A stretch of DNA of 64,000 nucleotides from Devosia sp. YR412 (GTDB taxonomy: Bacteria; Pseudomonadota; Alphaproteobacteria; Rhizobiales; Devosiaceae): positions 868,001-932,000 of the forward strand of contig NZ_FOFL01000002.1 of assembly GCF_900110945.1 (NCBI RefSeq). The letters run 5' to 3'. The position numbers and the translations under genes were made by a program. Below the pieces are notes generated by a model. The model had not been told where the DNA came from. It was given only the letters and a program-made list of their open reading frames with translations, and made no database searches. Position 1 is the first letter of the stretch. Each line of letters begins with the position of its first letter. Positions 9,137 through 17,372 of the stretch are shown piece by piece.

Positions 9137-9358
9137 ATGAAGGCTGATACCCATCCGGACTACCACATGATCAACGTGGTCATGACCGACGGCACCAAGT
9201 ACGAGACGCGTTCGACTTACGGCAAGGCCGGCGACACGCTGCAGCTCGACATCGACCCCAAGACCCACCCGGCCTGGACCGGCGGCACGGGCCAGCTGCT
9301 CGACCGCGGCGGCCGCGTCTCGCGCTTCAAGGAGCGCTTCAAGGGTCTCGGCCTGTAA
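9137..9358 (+). CDS. rpmE: 50S ribosomal protein L31
   Basis: The 73-residue protein has the L31 N-terminus KADTHPDYH and the segment [13 protein letters not shown] typical of alphaproteobacterial L31. The CxxC zinc pair of zinc-type L31 is absent, so this is the zinc-independent form. It sits on the large subunit and bridges to the small subunit. A strong terminator follows. Confidence 0.95.
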   Translation: MKADTHPDYHMINVVMTDGTKYETRSTYGKAGDTLQLDIDPKTHPAWTGGTGQLLDRGGRVSRFKERFKGLGL

Positions 9359-9380
9359 GGCTGGTCTCTGCAAGCTTTCG

Positions 9381-9413
9381 AAAAGCCCGGCCTTCGTGCC
9401 GGGTTTTTTGTTT
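9381..9413 (+). terminator. Rho-independent terminator of rpmE
   Basis: The stem aaaagcccggc / gccgggtttttt with loop cttcgt ends in a T run, 22 bases after the rpmE stop. Confidence 0.88.
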
Positions 9414-9453
9414 TCTAAAGCTGGGCAGCTGTTTCAGCGTTTCCACACACTCG

Positions 9454-9581
9454 GTGTCATCCCGGCCTTGAGCCGGGATCCATCTCGAGATGGCTGTTCT
9501 GCCGCAAGGTGGTTCGAACAATCGACCTTGCGGCCGTGGATAAATCTCAGGATGGGCCCCGGCTCAAGGCCGGGGTGACAT
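9454..9581. repeat. Dispersed inverted repeat, family B copy 1
   Basis: The ends gtgtcatcccggccttgagc and ggctcaaggccggggtgaca are an imperfect inverted pair of about 20 bases. The centre contains ttcgaacaatcgaccttgcg, which recurs with few changes at 55330-55350. It lies between the convergent rpmE and rcdA genes. Confidence 0.8.
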
Positions 9582-9619
9582 CGTGGATGTGGGGAGTTTA
9601 GAGCAGGCTCGATCGCGCT

Positions 9620-10132
9620 CTACCGCCCAAACGCCGCCTTCAGCCGCGCCAGCTGGTCCGCAATCCCGTTCGCAATGCCCGGATCGAGCTCCGCCATCTT
9701 GCCGCGTTCCAGCGTATCGAACTGCATCACCCGGTCGAACAGCCGGTCGCCCTTGTCGATATAGTCGCGCAGCGCCTGTGGCAGCTGGTCATAGCCCGGG
9801 CCGCCGCGCTCGGATGGGGTCGCGGAAAACTTCACCTTCTCCTTTTCGGAGCGGGCATTTTCCTTGGTAATCTCGCCTTCATTGACCGCGCGCTGCAGCA
9901 GCAGCCACGAGGCCAGCTGCATCAGCCGCGTCGTCAGGCGCATGCTTTCGGTGGCATAAAGGAACGAAGCTTCGCGGCTGAGAATCCGGCTATCCGCGCG
10001 GCCCTCGCCGTCCAGATAGCTGGCGACGTCCTCGATCAGGCTCATGCCTTCGCGATACAGCAGGTCGAAACCGCCCGACGCAACGATGCGGGGGCCGATG
10101 GCAATGGCTGCTGTCTTGTTTACGTCGCTCAA
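9620..10132 (-). CDS. rcdA: DUF1465 family protein, RcdA-type protease adaptor
   Basis: I place the start at the TTG at 10132 because AGGAG lies 7 bases upstream of it. The ATG at 10186 has no ribosome-binding site. This gives 170 residues. FDLLYREGMSLIEDVASYLDGEGR and SREASFLYATESMRLTTRLMQLASWLLLQRAV are the DUF1465 core. In Caulobacter the DUF1465 protein RcdA helps deliver CtrA and other substrates to the ClpXP protease at the cell pole. That role is inferred here by family. Its own promoter must lie between 10133 and about 10254, downstream of the small-RNA candidate. Confidence 0.85.
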   Translation of the reverse strand: MSDVNKTAAIAIGPRIVASGGFDLLYREGMSLIEDVASYLDGEGRADSRILSREASFLYATESMRLTTRLMQLASWLLLQRAVNEGEITKENARSEKEKVKFSATPSERGGPGYDQLPQALRDYIDKGDRLFDRVMQFDTLERGKMAELDPGIANGIADQLARLKAAFGR

Positions 10133-10254
10133 GCGGGTGCTCCTGTTCGCTGGGCCAATCCTAGGCGCAAACCCTCGGGGCGTCATCCCTGTGGTCCAGA
10201 CAAGCTGAAAAGAGCTTTAAGAACAGGGCTATACCAAGGCAAAGCAGACGCCAG

Positions 10255-10340
10255 AAAGAAAAAAGAGCGGTAAGAACCGCTCTCGAAGTCAACAGGGAGG
10301 CGTCAAACAGAGGGAGAAACCACTCTGAAAAATCCAGAAG
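10255..10340 (-). ncRNA. Candidate trans-acting small RNA with CtrA-type promoter
   Basis: No protein is supported here. On the minus strand a sigma-70-like promoter (TTGGCG at 10369-10364, CAGATT at 10347-10342, 16-base spacer) is followed by about 80 transcribed bases. These end in a perfect hairpin (agagcgg / ccgctct, 10264-10283) and a U run (to about 10255). The unpaired middle contains CUCCCUCUG and CCUCCCUG, which could pair with Shine-Dalgarno sequences. A perfect CtrA-type box abuts the -35. The architecture resembles rhizobial trans-encoded sRNAs such as EcpR1 or the alpha-r families, but I cannot confirm membership. The 5' end is approximate. Confidence 0.55.
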
Positions 10341-10373
10341 CAATCTGAATAATGAAACATTAGCGCCAAGAGA

Positions 10374-10389
10374 TTAATTGGCAGTTAAC
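10374..10389 (-). promoter_or_regulatory. CtrA-type binding site upstream of the sRNA candidate
   Basis: TTAATTGGCAGTTAAC matches the full CtrA consensus TTAA-N7-TTAAC. It lies directly upstream of the putative -35 element of the minus-strand small RNA, a normal position for CtrA activation. Confidence 0.55.
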
Positions 10390-10450
10390 AGGACTCGATT
10401 TCTTAACCCTGCCGCTTGCGCTTCCGTTGACTGTCTTTTCCCTTAAAAGG

Positions 10451-10645
10451 CTACAGCTTGAACGCCGACTCCGCCGCCTTGCGGGTCGCATTGCGCGCCT
10501 CGATCGCCGTCTTGAGGCGCACAATCTCGCCCTCCAGCAGTCCGATGCGATCGGCCAGTTCTTCGACCGACAGCGCATCGATGTTCATGCCGACCTCATG
10601 GCCCTTGGGCTTTTTGATTTCCTCGTCGAACATCCGCGCCTCCAT
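10451..10645 (-). CDS. DUF1192 domain protein
   Basis: The 64-residue protein has the DUF1192 core, HEVGMNIDALSVEELADRI followed by a short coiled-coil helix (GLLEGEIVRLKTAIEAR) and AAESAFK at the end. The ATG at 10633 (MFDEE) is an alternative start. The family is small, soluble and without a known function. It is divergent from the quinone oxidoreductase with 71 bases between the starts, a neighbourhood common in Hyphomicrobiales. Confidence 0.85.
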   Translation of the reverse strand: MEARMFDEEIKKPKGHEVGMNIDALSVEELADRIGLLEGEIVRLKTAIEARNATRKAAESAFKL

Positions 10646-10716
10646 CTTTTGGCCGTGGTCCGCCAGTCTAGACCCATGGGCTTGCAGAGCAAGTCCGTAT
10701 CGGCCAGCATGGTTCC

Positions 10717-11730
10717 ATGACCCTTTCCTCCCAGATGCAAGCCGTCGCCATCGCCCGCCCCGGCGGTCCCGATGGGCTCGAATTCCAGACCTGGCCCATG
10801 CCGGTCCCCGCCGCAGGCGAGGTGCTGATCCGCGTTGCGGCCGCCGGCGTCAACGGACCCGACCTCGCCCAGCGCCGCGGCCATTACGATCCCCCGCCCG
10901 GCGCCTCGCCCCTGCCCGGCCTCGAAGTCTCAGGCGAAATCGCAGCCCTCGGCGCTGGCGTCACCAATTGGTCCCTCGGCGCCCGCGTCATGGCCCTGAC
11001 CAATGGCGGCGGCTATGCAGACTATGTTGCCGTCCCCGCCGGTCAGGTGCTGCCCATGCCCAACGGCTGGAGCTTTGCCGAGGCCGCCGCCCTGCCCGAA
11101 ACCTGGTTCACCGTCACCCAGACCCTGGTCATGCGGGCGGGGCTCGAAGCCGGCATGACGGTCCTGGTGCATGGCGCCTCGGGCGGCATCGGTGGGGCCG
11201 CAATCCAGATCGCGAAAATTCTCGGCGCCCGCTCCATCGCCGTAGTCTCATCCCAAGCCAAGGCCAACTACGCCAAAAGCCTCGGCGCCTTCGCCACTAT
11301 CGATTACACCACGGAAAACGTCGGCACCCGTGCCCTCGAACTTACCGACGGCCGCGGCGTCGATCGCGTGCTCGATATCATCGGCGGCGCCATGGCCGAG
11401 CACAATATCACCGCCTCCGCCCGCGGCGGCCATATCGTCCAGGTCTCGACCCTCGACGGCGCCAGCGCCAATATCTCCTTGCGCACGATCATGGCCAGGC
11501 AACTCACCCTCTCCGGCTCCACCCTCCGCCCGCAGAGCCCGCAAGCCAAAGCCGCCATCGCCACCCGCATCCGCACCGACCTGGTACCGGCCCTGGCCGC
11601 CCCCGGCTTCCTCAAGCCAAACCTCACCACCTTCCCCCTCGCCCAGGCGCCCGACGCTCACCGCGCCATGGAAGCCCGCAGCCATCTCGGCAAGATCCTG
11701 CTGCTGACCGGGTTTGGCGAACACGATTAA
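10717..11730 (+). CDS. Zinc-free NAD(P)H:quinone oxidoreductase (MDR family)
   Basis: The 337-residue protein belongs to the medium-chain dehydrogenase/reductase superfamily, PIG3/Qor branch. It shows the catalytic-domain segment AAAGVNGPDLAQRRGHYDPP (about residues 44-63) and the nucleotide-binding segment VLVHGASGGIGGAAIQ (about 149-164). Zinc-ligand cysteines of alcohol dehydrogenases are missing, as expected for quinone reductases. It should reduce quinones or other enones with NADPH in the cytoplasm. The true substrate is not predictable. Confidence 0.88.
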   Translation: MTLSSQMQAVAIARPGGPDGLEFQTWPMPVPAAGEVLIRVAAAGVNGPDLAQRRGHYDPPPGASPLPGLEVSGEIAALGAGVTNWSLGARVMALTNGGGYADYVAVPAGQVLPMPNGWSFAEAAALPETWFTVTQTLVMRAGLEAGMTVLVHGASGGIGGAAIQIAKILGARSIAVVSSQAKANYAKSLGAFATIDYTTENVGTRALELTDGRGVDRVLDIIGGAMAEHNITASARGGHIVQVSTLDGASANISLRTIMARQLTLSGSTLRPQSPQAKAAIATRIRTDLVPALAAPGFLKPNLTTFPLAQAPDAHRAMEARSHLGKILLLTGFGEHD

Positions 11731-11747
11731 GGTTGGGGCCAAACCTA

Positions 11748-11872
11748 CCCCCACCCGACCCCTTCGGGGCCACCCTCCCCACAAGGGGGAGGGATAAGCG
11801 GCATCGAGTCCGCCGAACTCTCCTTTCCTGCCCTGAATGGGGAGGGTGGCCCCGGAGGGGTCGGGTGGGGTG
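11748..11872. repeat. Dispersed inverted repeat, family A copy 2 (inverted orientation)
   Basis: The outer arms cccccacccgaccccttcgg and ccggaggggtcgggtgggg pair. The inner arms ccaccctcccc and ggggagggtgg also pair. The reverse complement of the spacer (gagagttcggcggactcgat) matches the spacer of the copy at 15924. It occupies most of the 300-base gap between the oxidoreductase and trcR; I see no gene there. Confidence 0.85.
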
Positions 11873-12031
11873 ATGGGAGCCACCGGACCGCAAGGAGAGG
11901 TGAAGACTCCCACATTGCCATTGCGGATCAGCCCTCAAACCCATATATTAAGCCCAGTTCCCCCTCAGCATGAAGCAAAGAGGCGGAGCGGTTCGGCGGA
12001 AAGCCGGCCGCGCCTGCAGGAGAGATTTATC

Positions 12032-12760
12032 ATGAGCCAGCCCCTGTTGATGCCCAAGGCGACTGCCGTTTGGCTCGTTGACAACACTGCGCTGTCGTTC
12101 GAGCAGATCGCTGCCTTCTGCACGCTGCATCCGCTCGAAGTCCAGGGCATTGCCGATGGCGACGTCGCTGGCGGCATCATGGGCGCCAATCCGATCCAGA
12201 ATGGTCAACTGACCAAGGAAGAGATCGAAAAGGCCGAGGCCGATCCCGCTTATCGCCTCAAGCTCAGCGAGCCCAAGGTTCGCGTTGCCGCCGCCAAGCG
12301 CAAGGGCCCGCGCTACACCCCGATTTCGCGCCGCAACGAGCGCCCCAATGCCATCAAGTGGCTGGTGCGCAATCATCCCGAGCTCAAGGACGCCCAGATC
12401 ATGCGTCTGGTCGGCACCACCAAGTCGACCATCGACTCGGTGCGCGAGTCCACCCACTGGAACGCCGCCAACCTCGCCGCCATGGACCCGGTGACCCTGG
12501 GCCTCTGCAGCCAGATCGACCTCGATCTCGAAGTGAAGCGCGCTTCCAAGGGCTCGGCGGGCCCCGATGAGGCCGAAGAAGGCACGATGCTGATGACGGC
12601 AGAGGAAGCTCTCGCCCGTTCCGGCTCGCGCGGCCATGTCGAAGGCGAAGAAAACGAATTCGCCGCCAACGACCACCGCCCCGAACAGGCGCAGGACGAT
12701 TTCGACGCCGACTCGGTCTTCGCCAAGCTCAAGTCGCTCAAGAGCGACACCGACAACTAA
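12032..12760 (+). CDS. trcR: DUF1013 protein, TrcR-type cell-cycle regulator
   Basis: The ATG at 12032 follows CAGGAGAG at good spacing and gives 242 residues. MPKATAVWLVDNTALSFEQIAAFC starts the DUF1013 core. A central basic region (AKRKGPRYTPISRRNERPNAIKWL) precedes a helix-turn-helix-like part (DAQIMRLVGTTKSTIDSVRES, about residues 120-140). The family is named cell-cycle transcriptional regulator TrcR after Caulobacter work. The acidic last 60 residues look disordered. DNA binding is inferred from family and fold. Confidence 0.88.
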   Translation: MSQPLLMPKATAVWLVDNTALSFEQIAAFCTLHPLEVQGIADGDVAGGIMGANPIQNGQLTKEEIEKAEADPAYRLKLSEPKVRVAAAKRKGPRYTPISRRNERPNAIKWLVRNHPELKDAQIMRLVGTTKSTIDSVRESTHWNAANLAAMDPVTLGLCSQIDLDLEVKRASKGSAGPDEAEEGTMLMTAEEALARSGSRGHVEGEENEFAANDHRPEQAQDDFDADSVFAKLKSLKSDTDN

Positions 12761-12770
12761 AAGTTTTCCC

Positions 12771-12801
12771 AAAACGGCGCCCACGAGGCGCCGTTTTTCT
12801 G
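12771..12801 (+). terminator. Rho-independent terminator of trcR
   Basis: The stem aaaacggcgcc / ggcgccgttttt with a short loop and T run begins 11 bases after the trcR stop. Confidence 0.88.
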
Positions 12802-12850
12802 TCCCCTTCGCCGAGACGGGCTCTCCGTCCGCGCGCCGGATTCTTCCCCC

Positions 12851-13618
12851 ATGCCCGTCTTCGATCCCTATTTCATCGCCATCGCCGTGATCGCGGTGTT
12901 GATCGTCGGTCTCAGTAAGGCCGGCCTGCTCGGCAGCCTCGGCATGGTCGGCGTGCCCTTGCTCAGCCTCGTCATGCCCGCCCGCGACGCCGCCGGCATG
13001 ATGCTGCCGGTGCTCTTGGCCATGGATGCCTTTGCCGTCTGGACCTATCGCAAGGAAGTCGACTGGCGCATCCTGCGCATCATGCTGCCCGGCGCCGCGG
13101 TCGGCACGATAGCCGGTTGGCTCCTCTGGGCCTTCGTCTCCGACGATGCGGTGCTGCTCTTCGTCGGCGTAGTGACGCTGCTCTTCATCCTTGATGCCAT
13201 CCTGCCCCTGCGCAAGAAGCTCGAAGGCCTGCCGCCCTCAAAGCCTTGGGGCACTTTCTGGGGCGGCTTTGCCGGCTTCACCAGCTTCATCAGCCACACT
13301 GGCGGCCCGCCGTTCCAGATCTACGTCCTGCCGCAGCGCCTGCCGCCCGCCGTCTATGCCGGCACCACCTCGGTGTTCTTCGCCATCGTCAACACTGCCA
13401 AGCTGGTGCCCTATTTCTTCCTTGGCCAGCTCAACGTCCACAATCTCCAGCTCTCCGCCGCGCTGATCCCCGTCGGCATTGTCGGCGTGCTGGTCGGCAT
13501 CTTCCTCGTCCGCCGCATTTCGATGAAATGGTTCTACCGCATCGCCTATTGGCTGGTGTTCATCCTGTCGCTCTACCTCGTCTACAAGGGCGCTAGTGGG
13601 GTCTTCTTCGGCGGATAG
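12851..13618 (+). CDS. TauE/SafE-family sulfite exporter-like permease
   Basis: The 255-residue protein has about eight hydrophobic segments and the family landmarks GLSKAGLLGSLGMVGVPLLS (about residues 20-39) and GFTSFISHTGGPPFQIYVLP (about 141-160), the two pseudo-repeat signatures. Members move sulfite, sulfoacetate or other organic anions across the inner membrane. No sulfur-metabolism genes lie nearby, so the substrate is open. Confidence 0.9.
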   Translation: MPVFDPYFIAIAVIAVLIVGLSKAGLLGSLGMVGVPLLSLVMPARDAAGMMLPVLLAMDAFAVWTYRKEVDWRILRIMLPGAAVGTIAGWLLWAFVSDDAVLLFVGVVTLLFILDAILPLRKKLEGLPPSKPWGTFWGGFAGFTSFISHTGGPPFQIYVLPQRLPPAVYAGTTSVFFAIVNTAKLVPYFFLGQLNVHNLQLSAALIPVGIVGVLVGIFLVRRISMKWFYRIAYWLVFILSLYLVYKGASGVFFGG

Positions 13619-13621
13619 AGC

Positions 13622-13661
13622 CAAAAACAAAAAAGGGCCGCAGCGATTGCTGTGACCCTTT
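13622..13661 (-). terminator. Rho-independent terminator of the DUF465 gene (minus strand)
   Basis: Read on the minus strand, aagggtcacagc and gctgcggccctt pair over 12 positions with one mismatch. They are followed by TTTTTTGTTTTT. Confidence 0.75.
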
Positions 13662-13686
13662 CTCCTCTTCGAAAATTCTAAGCCGC

Positions 13687-13860
13687 CTACTGTGTCGTGG
13701 TATTGAACCGGTAGATTTCGTCCTTCACTTCGAGTTTCTTGCGCTTCAGCGCGGCGACCGCGAGATCGTCGAACCGAGTGCTTTGCATCTCGGTCTGGAT
13801 CTGGCGGTCCAACTCCTGATGACGGCGCTCCAGCGCCGCGATATGCCCTTCAGTCGTCAT
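13687..13860 (-). CDS. DUF465 (YdcH-like) small protein
   Basis: A 57-residue frame starts at the ATG 13860-13858 with AAGGAGT 4-10 bases upstream. It begins MTTEGHIAALERRHQELDRQ and ends LKRKKLEVKDEIYRF. This is the DUF465 helical hairpin, with the diagnostic LKRKKLxxKDEI segment. The function is unknown. A second DUF465 gene is transcribed away from it 134 bases upstream. Confidence 0.85.
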   Translation of the reverse strand: MTTEGHIAALERRHQELDRQIQTEMQSTRFDDLAVAALKRKKLEVKDEIYRFNTTTQ

Positions 13861-13994
13861 GACAACTCCTTGAAAGCTTAGTGGACGAATCGATCGTCAC
13901 AAATAATTCACGTGCTGTCGACCGCCTTTTGAGCGCCTCTGGAAATCTGGTGCAAAACACCGCGTGATCGGTTAACCAGAGCTAAGGTTGAGGC

Positions 13995-14231
13995 GTGAGG
14001 GTTAAGTCGGATTCTATGCTTTCGCTCACCAAGGAACAGGAAGCCGCGCTCGGGCTCGAGCTGGCCACGAAACGCCAGGAACACAGCGATCTCAACGCGG
14101 CGATCGATACGCTGACCGAATCCAAGGTCGCCGATCGCATGCTGTTGCAGCGCCTCAAGAAGCGGAAGCTGGCGCTCAAGGATCGCATCGTCCAGCTCGA
14201 GAATATTTTGCTGCCCGATATCATCGCCTGA
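13995..14231 (+). CDS. DUF465 (YdcH-like) small protein, second copy
   Basis: The coding part (LATKRQEHSDLNAAIDTL, then LQRLKKRKLALKDRIVQLE and LLPDIIA) is the DUF465 helical hairpin with the typical PDIIA end. The start is uncertain. The GTG at 13995 has AAGG 7 bases upstream and gives 78 residues; the ATG at 14016 gives 71 but lacks a well-placed ribosome site. It precedes purE by 74 bases on the same strand, an order common in Hyphomicrobiales. Confidence 0.82.
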   Translation: MRVKSDSMLSLTKEQEAALGLELATKRQEHSDLNAAIDTLTESKVADRMLLQRLKKRKLALKDRIVQLENILLPDIIA

Positions 14232-14305
14232 GCCGTTCCACGGCTTGAGATGTGGCGAAATCTGGGCTAAATGCGCGCTTTGTGGAGCTCGAGGGACCAA
14301 GCTCT

Positions 14306-14800
14306 ATGTTGACCAAGCCACTTGTCGCCATCGTCATGGGCAGCCAGTCCGACTGGCCCACCATGCGCCTCGCCGCCGAAACGCTCGAAGCGTTGGAGGT
14401 GGAATATGAGGCGCGCATCGTCTCCGCCCATCGCACCCCAGAACGGCTCGTGGAATTCGCCAGTAATGCGCGGTCCGAAGGCTTCAAGGTCATCATCGCC
14501 GGGGCCGGCGGCGCCGCTCACCTGCCCGGCATGATCGCCGCCATGACGCCGCTCCCGGTGTTTGGCGTGCCGGTGAAATCCAAGGCGCTCAACGGCCAGG
14601 ATAGCCTCCTCTCCATCGTCCAGATGCCCGGCGGCATTCCCGTCGGCACCTTGGCCATCGGTGAGCCCGGCGCCATCAATGCGGCGCTGATCGCCGCCGC
14701 GGTCCTCGCCCTTTCCGATGACGATCTGGCCGACCGGCTCGATGCCTATCGCGCCCGCCAGACCGCCTCCGTCCCGCTGTTCCCCGCCGATACCGAGTAA
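14306..14800 (+). CDS. purE: 5-(carboxyamino)imidazole ribonucleotide mutase
   Basis: The ATG at 14306 ([20 protein letters not shown]) gives 164 residues, the usual class I PurE length. [16 protein letters not shown] and [11 protein letters not shown] are the substrate-binding loops, including the catalytic His of the SAHRTP segment. The enzyme moves the carboxyl group of N5-CAIR to C4 in purine synthesis. purK starts 5 bases after its stop, so the two steps are cotranscribed. Confidence 0.96.
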   Translation: MLTKPLVAIVMGSQSDWPTMRLAAETLEALEVEYEARIVSAHRTPERLVEFASNARSEGFKVIIAGAGGAAHLPGMIAAMTPLPVFGVPVKSKALNGQDSLLSIVQMPGGIPVGTLAIGEPGAINAALIAAAVLALSDDDLADRLDAYRARQTASVPLFPADTE

Positions 14801-14804
14801 GCCT

Positions 14805-15890
14805 TTGTCACAAGACCTCACCGCGCTGCCCCCCGGCAGCATGATCGGCATTCTCGGTGGCGGGCAATTGGCCCGCATGCTCTCGCTGGCCGCCAGCAAG
14901 CTCGGCATGCGCACCCACATCTTCTGCCCAGATCCGGTGAGCCCGGCCTTCGAGGTCACCCCGCACAAGACCATCGCTGCCTATGATGACGAGCTGGCGC
15001 TGGCCGCCTTTGCCGATGCTGTCGATGTCATCACCTATGAATTCGAGAATGTCCCGGCCGCCACCGCCGAGTTTCTCGCCGCCCGCAAGCCCCTGCGCCC
15101 CGGCGCCAATGCCCTGGCCATCTCGCAGGACCGCCTCGCCGAAAAAGCTTTCCTCGCCGGCAAGAACATCCCCGTCGCGCCGCATCGCAAGGTCGAGACG
15201 CTGGATGACCTTGAAGGGGCCATCGACGCCCTCGGCCTGCCCGCCGTGCTCAAGACCACGCGCCTCGGCTATGACGGCAAGGGCCAGCGCGTGCTGCGCG
15301 ACCGCAAGGATGCCGCAGCCGCCTTTGCCGAGCTCGAACCCAAGCCGCTGGTGCTAGAAGCCTTCGTGCCGTTCGACAAGGAAATCTCCGTCGTCGTCGC
15401 CCGCAACGTCTCCGGCGAAGTCCGTGCCTTCGACGCCGCCGAAAACGTCCATCGCCACCACATCCTCTTCACCTCGACCGTCCCGGCCGATATCCCGCCC
15501 GGCGTCGAAAAGCATGCCGCCATGCTGGCCAAGGTCATCGTCGTGGCGCTCGACTATGTCGGCGTGCTCGGCGTCGAATTCTTCGTCATCCCCGGCGAGC
15601 GACCGACCCTGATGGTCAACGAGATCGCCCCGCGCGTGCACAATTCCGGCCACTGGACCGAGGCCGTCTGCCTCACCGACCAGTTCGAACAACATATCCG
15701 CGCCGTCGTCGGCTGGCCGCTCGGCGACCCGGCCCGCATGGCCGACGTGGTGATGGAAAACCTCGTCGGCGACGAAGTGAACACGGTGCCAGCCGAACTC
15801 GACGGCAACACCCAGCCGCATCTCTACGGCAAGACCGAAACCCGCCCCGGCCGCAAGATGGGCCATGTGAACCGGATCACGCGGCGGTAG
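14805..15890 (+). CDS. purK: N5-carboxyaminoimidazole ribonucleotide synthase
   Basis: I use the TTG at 14805, giving 361 residues that begin MSQDLTALPPGSMIGILGGG. The LPPGS lead before IGILGGGQLARM is usual in the family, while the ATG at 14841 would cut it off. The ATP-grasp domain shows LKTTRLGYDGKGQ (about 145-157), ATP-site residues LEAFVPFDKEISV and the metal-binding end EIAPRVHNSGHWT. It makes N5-CAIR from AIR, bicarbonate and ATP and feeds PurE. Confidence 0.94.
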   Translation: MSQDLTALPPGSMIGILGGGQLARMLSLAASKLGMRTHIFCPDPVSPAFEVTPHKTIAAYDDELALAAFADAVDVITYEFENVPAATAEFLAARKPLRPGANALAISQDRLAEKAFLAGKNIPVAPHRKVETLDDLEGAIDALGLPAVLKTTRLGYDGKGQRVLRDRKDAAAAFAELEPKPLVLEAFVPFDKEISVVVARNVSGEVRAFDAAENVHRHHILFTSTVPADIPPGVEKHAAMLAKVIVVALDYVGVLGVEFFVIPGERPTLMVNEIAPRVHNSGHWTEAVCLTDQFEQHIRAVVGWPLGDPARMADVVMENLVGDEVNTVPAELDGNTQPHLYGKTETRPGRKMGHVNRITRR

Positions 15891-15923
15891 AGCGTTCGTA
15901 TCTCATCGCAGTGCCAAGCCATC

Positions 15924-16053
15924 ACCCCACCCGACCCGACCCCTCCGGAGCCACCCTCCCCATTCAGGGGAGGGAGAGGAGAGCTCAGCGCACTCGATGC
16001 CTCATCCCTCCCACTTTGTGGGGAGGGTGGCCCCCGAAGGGGGTCGGGTGGAG
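15924..16053. repeat. Dispersed inverted repeat, family A copy 3
   Basis: The outer arms accccacccgacccgacccc and gggggtcgggtggaggt pair. The inner arms ccaccctcccc and ggggagggtgg pair as in the copy at 11748. The spacer reads gagctcagcgcactcgatgc. It lies between the convergent purK and hydrolase genes. Confidence 0.85.
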
Positions 16054-16074
16054 GTGCGGATGCTCGTATGACCG

Positions 16075-16761
16075 CTACCGCCCCAACCATCCCCGCATCG
16101 CCTCAACCACCGCCGCCGGGTTCTCCATTGTCGGCAGATGCGCGCTGTCGGCAAACCGCACCAGTTCCGCCCCGACAATCCCGGCCGCGATTTCCTCGGC
16201 CAGCTCGGGCGGCGTCATCTTGTCGACCTCCCCGACGCCCACCAGCGTCGGCACCTTGATCGTCGCCAGCGTTGCCCGCGAGTCGACCCGCCCGAGAATC
16301 GCCACCTGCTGGCGCAGATAGGCCTCCTTGCCGACCCGCTCGGACATGGCCTGCACATCGCGCGCGATATCGGTGCCCATATGCTGTGGTGCGATCAGGC
16401 TGCCCAACAACCCGCGCGACACGCCGATGAACTTGCCCTGCCCCACCAGTTCGATGCCCTTGCGCCTCGTCTCCCGCCGCGCTTCGTCATCGGCGCGTGC
16501 CGAGGTATCGAGCAGCGCCAGATGCGTTACCCGCTCGGGCGCCTGTCGCATGATCTCCAGGGCCACATAGCCGCCCATGGAGAGCCCTGCGAGGGCAAAG
16601 CGGGGCGGAGCAGCGGCCAGCGCCCGCGCCGCCATGGCAACCATGGAATCGTCCTGCGTCAGGTCGGCGACCGAGGCGCGCGCATCCAACCCGCTGATCA
16701 CGTCGCGCCACAGCCTCTCGTCACAGATCAATCCGGGCAGCAGCAGCAGGTCGCTTGCCAT
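16075..16761 (-). CDS. Alpha/beta-fold hydrolase
   Basis: I choose the ATG at 16761 (MASDLLLLPGLICDERLW), giving 228 residues. The upstream in-frame part does not look like hydrolase sequence. AGLSMGGYVA holds the nucleophile Ser (about residue 75), GEVDKMTPP the acid and DSAHLPTMENP the catalytic His, so the triad is complete. It is a cytoplasmic esterase/hydrolase of the MhpC-like group, with no substrate clue from neighbours. Confidence 0.85.
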   Translation of the reverse strand: MASDLLLLPGLICDERLWRDVISGLDARASVADLTQDDSMVAMAARALAAAPPRFALAGLSMGGYVALEIMRQAPERVTHLALLDTSARADDEARRETRRKGIELVGQGKFIGVSRGLLGSLIAPQHMGTDIARDVQAMSERVGKEAYLRQQVAILGRVDSRATLATIKVPTLVGVGEVDKMTPPELAEEIAAGIVGAELVRFADSAHLPTMENPAAVVEAMRGWLGR

Positions 16762-16995
16762 TTTTTGGCACTCCATCGGCAAAATCATCTGGCCCGACTG
16801 TTTCGCTGCACTGTCCACAGGGCAAGAGCCGATAGCGCAATCCGCGGTTTTTCTCTTGGCAATGGTGGACAAGCCCCGAGAGCTGGGCTATAGAGCGGCC
16901 CACGATGACTGGCTCTGCTGGTCGGCGACGGTGCTTTTTGGCTCTGGCGCTATTTCATAACCCTCATGTCCAAGCTTCGAAAGGGCGGTTGACCT

Positions 16996-17268
16996 TTGCA
17001 AGTAGTCGTTCGCGATAATAACGTTGATCAGGCGCTGCGCGCGCTGAAGAAGAAGCTGCAGCGCGAAGGCGTCTTCCGCGAGATGAAGCTGCGCAACTAC
17101 TACGAGAAGCCCTCTGAGAAGAAGGCTCGCCAGAAGGCCGAGGCCGTTCGTCGCGCCCGCAAGCTGGCTCGCAAGCGTCTGCAGCGTGAAGGCGGCCTGC
17201 CCGCTCCGACCGCTACCGCACGTCCCGGCCAGCCCGGCCGTCCGGCCGCTGCCCTGCCGCGCACCTAA
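16996..17268 (+). CDS. rpsU: 30S ribosomal protein S21
   Basis: The start is a TTG at 16996 with GAAAGGG upstream, since the product must begin [20 protein letters not shown] to match S21. The protein has 90 residues. The S21 core ends near residue 65 ([14 protein letters not shown]). It is followed by a Pro/Ala/Arg-rich tail of 25 residues, common in alphaproteobacterial S21. S21 aids base pairing of mRNA with the 16S 3' end. Confidence 0.95.
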   Translation: MQVVVRDNNVDQALRALKKKLQREGVFREMKLRNYYEKPSEKKARQKAEAVRRARKLARKRLQREGGLPAPTATARPGQPGRPAAALPRT

Positions 17269-17287
17269 GCGCCAGACAGAAGAATTT

Positions 17288-17318
17288 GAAAACGCCGTCC
17301 TTCGGGGCGGCGTTTTTG
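17288..17318. terminator. Bidirectional terminator between rpsU and the MFS gene
   Basis: The stem aaaacgccgtcc / ggggcggcgttttt with loop ttc has T runs on both strands, so it can end rpsU and the convergent pump gene. Confidence 0.8.
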
Positions 17319-17372
17319 CACGTCTGGATTCCAGCGGAAGTGGCGACCACTTCCGCTGCTTGTGACGAGGGC

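Noticed and set aside
10161..10343. 60-residue hydrophobic peptide on the minus strand
   Set aside because: It runs through the small-RNA terminator and has no ribosome site; the rcdA TTG start lies within its range.
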